DNA of 5,002 nt from an uncultured Myxococcales bacterium (GTDB lineage: Bacteria > Myxococcota > UBA727 > VGSZ01), in NCBI GenBank assembly GCA_903952805.1, contig CAJBHN010000230.1, positions 1 through 5,002 on the forward strand, given 5' to 3'. The position numbers and the translations under genes are program-made. Below, one piece after another: positions 1-5,002 of this stretch; position 1 is the first letter of the stretch; each line of letters begins with the position of its first letter. The notes under the pieces are model-generated. The model saw only the letters and a list, made by a program, of their open reading frames with translations. It was not told the DNA's origin and made no database searches.

Positions 1-2
1 AT

Positions 3-1274
3 CTAGAAGCCGATGGCTTCCTCGTACCCGCCGCAGAAGTAGCAGTCGGCTTCGCGTTCCATCGCCTTGTTGGCGATCCACTTGAATCCCGTCAGCACCT
101 CGTCGTACTGGGCGCCCAGGTCGCGAGCGATACGCGACAACATCGTCGACGACACTATCGTGGTGATGACCAAACGCTGCTTGGCGCCGGCATCGGCGTG
201 AAGCAAAGCGTCGTGACACAACAGCACGCCAATCTCGTTGCCCGTCAAGGTGCGGTACCCTCCCGGCACCTTGATGGCGACAGCAAGCCGATCGGCATCG
301 GGGTCGTTGGCGAGGATGCAGTCGGCATCAACCTCGATGGCTTTCTTGATGGCCAGGTCGAGCGCGCCCTTCTCCTCTGGATTCGGGAAAGCCACCGTAC
401 GAAACGTGCCGTCCGGGTCGGTCTGCGTTGGCTCGACGACGACGCCCTCAAAGCCCGCCTGTTGCAGGGCCCGAACCGTCAAGCGATGACCGACGCCATG
501 CATCGCCGTGTAGACAATGCGCAAGGGCACGGCCGTGTGCACGACCGGCAGACCCGTGGCATTGGGCTTGTGCCAGCCAAGGGCCCCGATGGCCGCCAGG
601 TACCGCTGCTCCAGGTCGTCGCCGATGAGCCGCCGGAGACCCGCCAGGAACGCGTCAGGAGCGTGCATGCGGGCAATCGTGTTGGCCAACGGCGCACGAG
701 CAATGGCGTCGGTAATGCCACCCTCGACCGGGGGAATGATCTGGGCCGCGTTGGCCCAGTACACTTTGTAGCCATTGTCGGCGGGAGGATTGTGCGACGC
801 CGTCACCATGATGCCTGCGGCGGCGCCCAGGTCGGCCACGGCGAAGGCGCATACCGGCGTCGGCTGCGGATCGGGGAACAGGTGCACGGGGATGCCCTGA
901 GCCGCCAGGATGGCCGCGGCGTCCTCGGCGAAGGTCCGTGACGACAAGCGGCCATCGAAGGCGATCACGACCCCCTGCTTGGTGGCGTCGACGCCGAGCG
1001 CAGGGGCGCCATCCAACAGAAACGCCCCCAGGCCCCACGTCGCCTTGGCCACGATGACCCGATTCATGCGGTTGGTCCCAGCCTCGACACGCCCGCGCAG
1101 TCCGGCCGTGCCAAACTGCAGCGTCGTCGAAAAGCGATCCGTCAGCTCGCTGATGGCACGCGCATCGCCACCCTCGGCGGCAGCCAGCAGCCCCGTCAAC
1201 TCCTGGACCGTCGTGGCATCGAAGTCTTCGGCGATGAAAGCGCGGGCGGAAGCGAGGACGGTGGCGGTGCTCAT
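3..1274 (-). CDS. Phospho-sugar mutase (PGM2/PgcA-type phosphoglucomutase/phosphopentomutase), ends early at an in-frame TAG
   Basis: Member of the alpha-D-phosphohexomutase superfamily, which interconverts sugar 1- and 6- (or pentose 1- and 5-) phosphates in the cytoplasm through a phosphoserine and Mg2+. Visible landmarks: FGTAGLRG at residues 54-61, the catalytic serine loop TASHNP at 158-163 (Ser160), the metal loop DPDADR at 324-329, TGFKWI at 395-400 and the sugar-binding loop GGYEEAIGF at 415-423. The TGFKWI and YEEAIG forms fit the PGM2/PgcA branch rather than ManB or GlmM. Substrate is not decidable from sequence alone. The frame stops with TAG (plus 3-5) right after GF, at 423 residues, while relatives run roughly 550-600, so the C-terminal phosphate-binding domain is missing. 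Only two bases follow, so I cannot tell true truncation from an edge error. I chose the ATG at 1274 because the protein aligns from MSTAT and AAGGA lies 7 bases upstream. The open frame extends further to 1412, but that part overlaps the PEGA gene. Confidence 0.9.
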   Translation of the reverse strand: MSTATVLASARAFIAEDFDATTVQELTGLLAAAEGGDARAISELTDRFSTTLQFGTAGLRGRVEAGTNRMNRVIVAKATWGLGAFLLDGAPALGVDATKQGVVIAFDGRLSSRTFAEDAAAILAAQGIPVHLFPDPQPTPVCAFAVADLGAAAGIMVTASHNPPADNGYKVYWANAAQIIPPVEGGITDAIARAPLANTIARMHAPDAFLAGLRRLIGDDLEQRYLAAIGALGWHKPNATGLPVVHTAVPLRIVYTAMHGVGHRLTVRALQQAGFEGVVVEPTQTDPDGTFRTVAFPNPEEKGALDLAIKKAIEVDADCILANDPDADRLAVAIKVPGGYRTLTGNEIGVLLCHDALLHADAGAKQRLVITTIVSSTMLSRIARDLGAQYDEVLTGFKWIANKAMEREADCYFCGGYEEAIGF

Positions 1275-1281
1275 GGCGTCG

Positions 1282-1286
1282 TCCTT
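1282..1286 (-). promoter_or_regulatory. Ribosome binding site of the phospho-sugar mutase
   Basis: AAGGA on the minus strand, 7 bases before the ATG at 1274. It lies in the 44-bp gap after the PEGA gene and decides the 1274 start over the upstream in-frame start at 1412. The short gap suggests the mutase is co-transcribed with the PEGA gene. Confidence 0.6.
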
Positions 1287-1318
1287 AGCACGCCGCCGTG
1301 CCAAGAGCGCGTTTGCGA

Positions 1319-2407
1319 CTACCGTCCCCGGGGCTTGAGGGCCGGACGGATTTTTGCGGCCGCCTTGCCCTGCAAGGTCACCGAACCGGACCAGGGCGCG
1401 AAGCCAGGGCAATGGATCCGCACGGCGTGGCGCGCCACCCGGTCGAGGTCGCCCACGCGGACGGTGCCACGACCGCGATCGATCCCGTTGACCGTGACGG
1501 TAGCGTCAGCCGGCGCATCGACAACCAAGACGCCGTCGAAGACGTCGGGCTCCACGGCCGGCCGAATTGCACGCGGCCTGGGGAGTACCGGGTCACCTTC
1601 GGCGGTATTGGGGACACGACGATGGTGGGCTGGCTCAATGACACCCGCGGGAGCCGATGGCGCCTGGGTGTCGTCGCCATCATCGGTGGCGGCCTGGGTC
1701 TCGTCATCCCGCGCGTCGACCCGCGTCGATACCCGGAGACGCGCATCCACGACGATGGAACGGTCTGGAGGGATGGTGGCTTCGGGGTCGTTTTCGCGCG
1801 AGGCGGCCGTGACGCGTTCATGCCGCGCCGATACCTCGACGTCATCGGTGCTCAACGCACCCGTGGCGATCACTTGTATGCGCGTGACCCGCGCCACCGC
1901 GCCAGTGCCCGTGGAGCTCACATCGTTGCCGATCGTGCGCTCAGGCAACGGGCGATGGTGCCCGTCAGCACCAGACAGCGACGGCATCGGGCCCGGCAGC
2001 GCCATCGAGGCCACCGATGGGGCCGTTGGCGGAATCGTGGCCGGAACCGCGGGAGGCAGCGATGCCTCGAGGGGGACGGCACGCCCCTGGGCCCGCAACA
2101 CCGGCTCACCAAGAGGAGGCGACGACCGCGGCGATGGCGACGAGGCGGGCCTGGCCTGCAGGAACTCGGTCGCCTCTTCGTCGTCGCTGTCGTCGGCGAT
2201 CGGCGCCCGGCGCCGTGAGGCAGGCAAAGGCGACGGTGCCGCCGGGGTGGAGGGTGACAAAGGCCTGGGGCTGGGCCGCGACGCGTCGGGACGCGCAGCA
2301 GACCGCGACGACACGCGAAGGTCGAGGGCGGTCGCTTCTTCGGATTCATCGGAGTCATCGACCCGTCGCCGGGATGCCATGCCATCGTTTACAATGATCG
2401 CTCGCAT
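1319..2407 (-). CDS. PEGA-domain protein with long disordered, acidic/Pro-rich N-terminal region
   Basis: 362 residues from the ATG at 2407. The last ~70 residues (about 291-360) match a PEGA domain: a strand starting GVLVVDAP, then ATVTVNG (PEGA-type turn), a second half around HAVRIHCPGF, and a closing VTLQG strand. PEGA modules are small beta domains common in surface proteins and next to Ser/Thr kinases in myxobacteria; no enzymatic role is implied. Residues 1-290 are low complexity, rich in Pro, Ser, Ala, Arg and Asp. I see no signal peptide, lipobox or membrane segment, so it is probably cytoplasmic or exported by another route. A short unit is duplicated: ASRRR followed by DDSD..EEAT at residues 11-26 and 63-80. 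The 2407 start is favoured by GAGGTG five bases upstream; the ATG at 2380 (MASRRR) lacks a Shine-Dalgarno. It lies 44 bp upstream of the sugar mutase on the same strand. The function is unknown. Confidence 0.75.
   Translation of the reverse strand: MRAIIVNDGMASRRRVDDSDESEEATALDLRVSSRSAARPDASRPSPRPLSPSTPAAPSPLPASRRRAPIADDSDDEEATEFLQARPASSPSPRSSPPLGEPVLRAQGRAVPLEASLPPAVPATIPPTAPSVASMALPGPMPSLSGADGHHRPLPERTIGNDVSSTGTGAVARVTRIQVIATGALSTDDVEVSARHERVTAASRENDPEATIPPDRSIVVDARLRVSTRVDARDDETQAATDDGDDTQAPSAPAGVIEPAHHRRVPNTAEGDPVLPRPRAIRPAVEPDVFDGVLVVDAPADATVTVNGIDRGRGTVRVGDLDRVARHAVRIHCPGFAPWSGSVTLQGKAAAKIRPALKPRGR
2390..2395 (+). promoter_or_regulatory. Possible -10 element for the amidase-Nudix unit
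   Basis: TACAAT matches the sigma70 -10 consensus at five of six positions and lies in a small AT-rich pocket of an otherwise GC-rich region. A transcript starting about seven bases downstream would begin a few bases before the ATG at 2406, giving a nearly leaderless mRNA. That would fit the absence of a Shine-Dalgarno there. No convincing -35 box is visible about 17 bases upstream, so this is weak. Confidence 0.25.
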
Positions 2408-3113
2408 GCGTGCACCTCGACCATCATTCGATCCAGTCCTTGCCCCGGCTTGTCCGGCGGGCGGGACTGCAACGCCACGCCTGGACGCCACCTGGCTTGC
2501 GCAGCAGCCGAATAAGGCGTTTTTCTGCGAGGAAAACGTCTGGCAACTCTGCTGCGACACCGCCCTGCAGTCCACGGCCTGGGCTCTTATCATCACCAAC
2601 ACCGATCGAACGGTGGCCATGTGGTCCCAGCGCGCGACGGTCGTCGACCCGATCGTGTGGGATTACCATGTCGTCACGGTCGCAGCCGTCGCCGCCACCA
2701 CGGCCCTCATCGTCGATAAAACGGTCGTCGACGACGTCGTGATCTTGGATCACGATTGCCGGGCGGGCACCGTCTTGCCGCTGCGACGCTGGCTGATGAC
2801 GTCCTTCCGCGCCGGCCTCGTTGACAAAGCCATGCCTCGCTTTCGCCTGGTGCCTGCGGCGGACTACTCGGCCTGGTTCGCCAGCGATCGCCGTCACATG
2901 CTTGATCATGAGGGAGCTCCCCTGAAGCCCCTGCCGCCCTGGCCTGCACCCAACGCCGAACGAGGCAGCAACCTGGGCCGGGTCCTCGACCTCGACGATG
3001 ACTCTGTCGGCAACGCCGACCACCTGCAGGGAGAAGTCTTCGACATCCAGGGTCTCGCGCGACGCTTTGGCATCAACGACCTGCAGCTTCCTCCCATTTC
3101 CCTGGAGCCATGA
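2406..3113 (+). CDS. Protein N-terminal glutamine amidohydrolase (NTAQ1/WDYHV1 family)
   Basis: 235 residues. The family removes the side-chain amide of an N-terminal Gln, giving Glu, and in eukaryotes feeds the arginine N-degron pathway. The signature is explicit: FFCEENVW at 39-46 (catalytic Cys41; human Cys28 in YCEENIW), VWDYHVV at 84-90 (His88; human His81) and ILDHD at 113-117 (Asp115; human Asp97 in IYDLD). Further family landmarks are TVLP at 122-125, FASDRRHM at 158-165 (human FASDRSHM), a PPWP segment near 177-180 and RRFG at 219-222. Length is close to human NTAQ1 (205 residues), with extra residues at the N terminus and between His and Asp. The start is uncertain: in-frame ATGs at 2379 and 2394 would add 9 or 4 residues, and none has a clear Shine-Dalgarno. 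The stop abuts the Nudix ATG, so the two are probably one operon. The bacterial role is inferred: N-degron processing if a Bpt/ClpS route exists, otherwise deamidation of another Gln substrate. Confidence 0.88.
   Translation: MRAPRPSFDPVLAPACPAGGTATPRLDATWLAQQPNKAFFCEENVWQLCCDTALQSTAWALIITNTDRTVAMWSQRATVVDPIVWDYHVVTVAAVAATTALIVDKTVVDDVVILDHDCRAGTVLPLRRWLMTSFRAGLVDKAMPRFRLVPAADYSAWFASDRRHMLDHEGAPLKPLPPWPAPNAERGSNLGRVLDLDDDSVGNADHLQGEVFDIQGLARRFGINDLQLPPISLEP
2413..2418 (-). promoter_or_regulatory. Ribosome binding site of the PEGA-domain gene
   Basis: GAGGTG on the minus strand, five bases before the ATG at 2407. It sits inside the first codons of the divergent amidase gene. It is the reason for choosing 2407 rather than the inner ATG at 2380. 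Confidence 0.5.
3104..3107 (+). promoter_or_regulatory. Ribosome binding site of the Nudix gene
   Basis: GGAG six bases before the ATG at 3114, inside the last codons of the amidase gene. The amidase TGA (3111-3113) directly abuts this ATG, an arrangement that favours translational coupling. Confidence 0.55.
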
Positions 3114-3644
3114 ATGAGCATCGCCACCGTCCACAGCCGCACCCACCACCACCGCGGGCGCGTCATCGACGTCGGCACCGAGGATGTGACGCTGCCGTCG
3201 GGAGTGCGCACCACACTCGACGTCATCAAGCATCCGGGTGCGTCGTGCATCCTGCCGGTATGTGACGACGGCAGCGTCGTGCTCATCCGCCAATTTCGCC
3301 ACTGTGCCGATGGCTGGCTGTGGGAGGCACCAGCGGGCACGCTCAACCCCGGCGAAACGCCCGAGGCGTGCGCGCGGCGGGAGGTCAATGAAGAGTCAGG
3401 CCTCGTCGCTGGCCGGCTGGAGCACGTCGGCTTCGTCTTTACGGCACCCGGCTTCACCGACGAGAAAATCCACCTCTGGCTGGCGCTGGACTGCACGCCG
3501 GCATCGTCGAAGCACGACGAAGATGAGGTCATCTCAGAGGTCAAGCACTTCGGGCCGGCTGCCATCGACGCGATGCTGCTGTCAGGAGAGATCAGCGACG
3601 CCAAGACGATGGCCGTGCTGCTGCAGGCACGCGTCCGGCGGTGA
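3114..3644 (+). CDS. Nudix hydrolase, ADP-ribose pyrophosphatase type
   Basis: 176 residues, a normal length for a single-domain Nudix enzyme. The Nudix box (G-x5-E-x7-REUxEExGU) is perfect at residues 75-97: G75, E81, R89-E90, E93-E94, G96-L97, which bind the catalytic divalent metals. Features of the ADP-ribose pyrophosphatase branch (NudF-like) are RQFR at 59-62, WEAPAG at 70-75 and APGFTDE at 111-117, where ADPRases usually carry a similar PG-(F/Y)-T/S-(D/N)-E element. The expected reaction is ADP-ribose to AMP plus ribose 5-phosphate; substrate choice among nucleoside-diphosphate sugars is inference. A His cluster (HHH at 11-13) near the N terminus is of no known meaning. It follows the amidase with no intervening base and has its own GGAG. 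Its downstream end is followed by 358 bp before the next clear gene. Confidence 0.9.
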   Translation: MSIATVHSRTHHHRGRVIDVGTEDVTLPSGVRTTLDVIKHPGASCILPVCDDGSVVLIRQFRHCADGWLWEAPAGTLNPGETPEACARREVNEESGLVAGRLEHVGFVFTAPGFTDEKIHLWLALDCTPASSKHDEDEVISEVKHFGPAAIDAMLLSGEISDAKTMAVLLQARVRR

Positions 3645-3719
3645 CCGACCACACCGTGTGACGTAGAGTGCGGTTTGATTCGCTCAGCGGGCGTCGCCTA
3701 CGGTGCCCTGGTCACGCTC

Positions 3720-3726
3720 AGGGAGG
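3720..3726 (+). promoter_or_regulatory. Strong Shine-Dalgarno-like sequence before the small ORF
   Basis: AGGGAGG, five bases before the ATG at 3732. It is the best Shine-Dalgarno match I found in the window and the main reason to take the small ORF seriously. Confidence 0.35.
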
Positions 3727-3731
3727 TTGGC

Positions 3732-3890
3732 ATGGCGGCGCGGCAAGCGTGGGCGTTCAATGATTCGACGGCGCCCATCGACAGCAGCGACTTCGATGTC
3801 GTGACGCGCGCGGTCTTGCGTTCTGGCCCCTCGCGCGAACCGCTTGGCCTTGACCGACAGCGCAGCAACGATCTCGGCGAAGCGCGATGA
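3732..3890 (+). CDS. Possible small protein of 52 residues, no recognised family
   Basis: ATG at 3732 to TGA at 3888-3890. The product begins MAARQAWAF, is hydrophilic and contains no membrane segment, signal peptide or Cys cluster. Support is the AGGGAGG with ideal spacing and mostly G/C third positions. Against it: the same DNA is also open on the minus strand (72 codons, 3684-3902, start MLRDSSRF), and in GC-rich DNA short open frames are common. The minus reading lacks a clear ribosome binding site. I do not recognise either product, and the stretch could also be decayed coding sequence. Confidence 0.25.
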   Translation: MAARQAWAFNDSTAPIDSSDFDVVTRAVLRSGPSREPLGLDRQRSNDLGEAR

Positions 3891-3988
3891 GTCCCGCAGC
3901 ATTTTTTTTGCCCAAACATGGACCTTCGTCGAGATGTGTCATCGACCGACGGACCTGCTGCCAATCACGACGGCTCGACACAATTCTG

Positions 3989-3993
3989 AAGGG
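3989..3993 (+). promoter_or_regulatory. Ribosome binding site of the ADP-ribosylglycohydrolase
   Basis: AAGGG nine bases before the ATG at 4003 (twelve before the second ATG at 4006). It supports 4003 as the start. Confidence 0.5.
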
Positions 3994-4002
3994 TACGACC
4001 AA

Positions 4003-5002
4003 ATGATGGAACTCGATCGTTTTCGCGGCTGCCTCATCGGTCTCGCCGTTGGCGACGCGCTTGGGCACCCGACCGAGTTCATCTCGTCGGTCGCCCGCAT
4101 CAAGCAGCGCTATGGTGAACGCGGCATCGTCGACTTTGACCGCGCCGGTCCCCATCCGGCTGGCACCTTCACCGACGACACCCAGATGACCATCGCGGTG
4201 GCCCGGTCCCTCGCCCTGGCTGGGCATCGGCCCCTCGACCAACTGATGACGCTGATGGCCGACGAATTCGTCGCCTGGGCCGGTCATCCGAGCAACAACC
4301 GCGCCCCCGGGGGCACCTGTCTGGCGGGCTGCCGCAACCTGGAACAAGGGGCCCACTGGAAGCACGCGGGCATCAAGGGCAGCAAAGGCTGCGGGGCTGC
4401 CATGAGGGCCGCGCCCGTGGGCCTGTACTTCGCCAACAACGACGATGCGCTCGTTCGCGTCGCCGCGGCCCAGAGCGTGCTGACCCACAGCCACCCCACA
4501 GGCATTGCATCGTCAGTAGCGGCCGCGGCTCCGGTGGCCTGGCTCGCACGAGGCAACGGCCTCGAAGGGATCATCGGCTTCACGCGTCAGATGGTTGAGC
4601 GCGTTGACGAGGCCTTGCTGCTGGAATTCGGCGCCGACCCGGAGGCCGCCGCGACCATCGGCAACCGCGAGCAACTTGAGCGCCTTGACCGCCTTGAAGG
4701 CGTCCTCGACGAGGACCATGAAGATGTGTGTGCGCTGTTGGGTGGGGCCTGGATCGGCGAGGAGGCGGTCGTGACGGCGCTGTGGTGCTTCTTGAAGGCC
4801 GGGGGCAACTTCGCCGAAACCATCCGTCGAGGTGCAACGTCGTCGGGTGACAGCGACTCCATTGCCTGCATCGCCGGCTCGTTCGCTGGCGCCCTGCTGG
4901 GCTACGCGCACCTCGACAGCCCCCTGGTGAATCGCGTCGAGCGCCACGACGACCTGCTGCTGCTGGCGGACGAACTGCACGCCGCCCTCGATGGCGACCG
5001 CG
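4003..5002 (+). CDS. ADP-ribosylglycohydrolase (DraG/ARH family), open at the right edge
   Basis: 333 residues are visible with no stop before the window ends. Family proteins remove ADP-ribose from proteins or small molecules using a binuclear metal site in an all-helical fold. Landmarks in order: GLAVGDALG at 13-21 with PTEF just after, TFTDDTQM at 55-62 (first metal motif), NRAPGGTC at 99-106, GSKGCGAAMR at 126-135 with APVGL at 137-141, THSHP at 161-165, and SSGDSDSIACIAGSFAGALLG starting at residue 280, the C-terminal metal motif. In most relatives that motif reads GDTDT, so both Thr are Ser here, which keeps a hydroxyl in each place. The visible length suggests only a few residues are missing. 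Whether the substrate is a modified protein, O-acetyl-ADP-ribose or a nucleotide cannot be told. It lies on the same strand as the Nudix gene but 358 bp away, so it probably has its own promoter. Confidence 0.92.
   Translation, partial: MMELDRFRGCLIGLAVGDALGHPTEFISSVARIKQRYGERGIVDFDRAGPHPAGTFTDDTQMTIAVARSLALAGHRPLDQLMTLMADEFVAWAGHPSNNRAPGGTCLAGCRNLEQGAHWKHAGIKGSKGCGAAMRAAPVGLYFANNDDALVRVAAAQSVLTHSHPTGIASSVAAAAPVAWLARGNGLEGIIGFTRQMVERVDEALLLEFGADPEAAATIGNREQLERLDRLEGVLDEDHEDVCALLGGAWIGEEAVVTALWCFLKAGGNFAETIRRGATSSGDSDSIACIAGSFAGALLGYAHLDSPLVNRVERHDDLLLLADELHAALDGDR

Larger units (their letters stand above)
3645..4002. other. 358-bp gap between the Nudix and ADP-ribosylglycohydrolase genes
   Basis: No recognisable protein family or RNA gene. 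The left part (about 3675-3902) is open in both a plus and a minus frame, with neither product recognised; the best-supported candidate is the small ORF at 3732-3890. The right part (3891-4002) is less GC-rich, with a run of eight T at 3902-3909, and presumably carries the leader of the glycohydrolase gene. I see no convincing sigma70 promoter. A five-base hairpin (CGGTG 3639-3643 with CACCG 3652-3656) spans the Nudix stop but lacks a T tract. Confidence 0.5.

Noticed and set aside
198..941. Plus-strand 247-codon open frame
   Set aside because: It is antisense to the phospho-sugar mutase, whose motifs run throughout this stretch.
1335..2405. Long plus-strand open frame upstream of the amidase, in the same frame
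   Set aside because: It is antisense to the PEGA gene, has no family features, and is explained by few stop codons in GC-rich DNA. The amidase homology begins only near the FFCEENVW segment.
2408..2620. Upstream extension of the PEGA reading frame to an ATG at 2620
   Set aside because: It is antisense to the conserved part of the amidase gene and does not look like a signal peptide; the start at 2407 has a good Shine-Dalgarno.
2424..3302. Minus-strand 292-codon open frame
   Set aside because: Antisense to the amidase and the start of the Nudix gene; no family features of its own.
3639..3656. Hairpin CGGTG/CACCG around the Nudix stop as a terminator
   Set aside because: Only five pairs, an eight-base loop, and no T tract after it.
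3902..3909. Run of eight T as an intrinsic terminator of the Nudix transcript
   Set aside because: No stable GC-rich hairpin directly precedes it that I can build, and it lies about 260 bp past the Nudix stop.
3926..3946. Imperfect inverted repeat (GTC..GATG / CATCGAC) before the glycohydrolase
   Set aside because: Short, bulged, and of a kind expected by chance in this GC-rich, GTCGAC-rich sequence; no operator could be assigned.
3757..4494. Minus-strand 245-codon open frame
   Set aside because: Mostly antisense to the ADP-ribosylglycohydrolase with its family motifs; the product is Arg/Gly-rich and unrecognised.

Overview
This is a GC-rich bacterial window, densely coded, with five protein genes I can support and one weak small ORF. 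A C-terminal PEGA domain on a long Pro/Ser/Ala-rich, acidic low-complexity protein, and strong G/C preference at third codon positions, suggest a myxobacterium-like (Myxococcota or former deltaproteobacterial) genome. That placement is inference; no rRNA or marker gene is present.

Layout. Minus strand, left half: a PEGA-domain protein (1319-2407) is followed 44 bp downstream by an alpha-D-phosphohexomutase superfamily enzyme of the PGM2/PgcA type (start at 1274). The mutase reading frame meets a TAG at 3-5, immediately after the conserved sugar-binding motif and only two bases from the window edge. It is therefore either truncated or affected by an edge sequence error. Plus strand, right half: a clear homologue of the eukaryotic N-terminal glutamine amidohydrolase NTAQ1/WDYHV1 (2406-3113) directly abuts a Nudix hydrolase of the ADP-ribose pyrophosphatase type (3114-3644). 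A 358-bp gap follows, holding a possible 52-codon ORF with a strong Shine-Dalgarno, an 8-T run and little else. An ADP-ribosylglycohydrolase (4003 to beyond 5002) then runs off the right edge.

The two transcription units diverge from one point. The PEGA start codon (minus) and the amidase start codon (plus) overlap in the palindrome GCATGC at 2404-2409, so there is no intergenic promoter space, and control signals of each gene must lie in the other's coding region.

Functional reading. The standout is the bacterial NTAQ1 homologue, with Cys, His and Asp triad positions and the WDYHV signature all visible. In eukaryotes this enzyme converts N-terminal Gln to Glu and so feeds the N-degron pathway. 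In a bacterium the plausible partner would be a Bpt-type leucyl-transferase and ClpS/ClpAP, neither of which is in the window. A second, more speculative theme is ADP-ribose handling. The glycohydrolase would release ADP-ribose, the Nudix enzyme would split it to AMP and ribose 5-phosphate, and a PGM2-type mutase can act on pentose phosphates.
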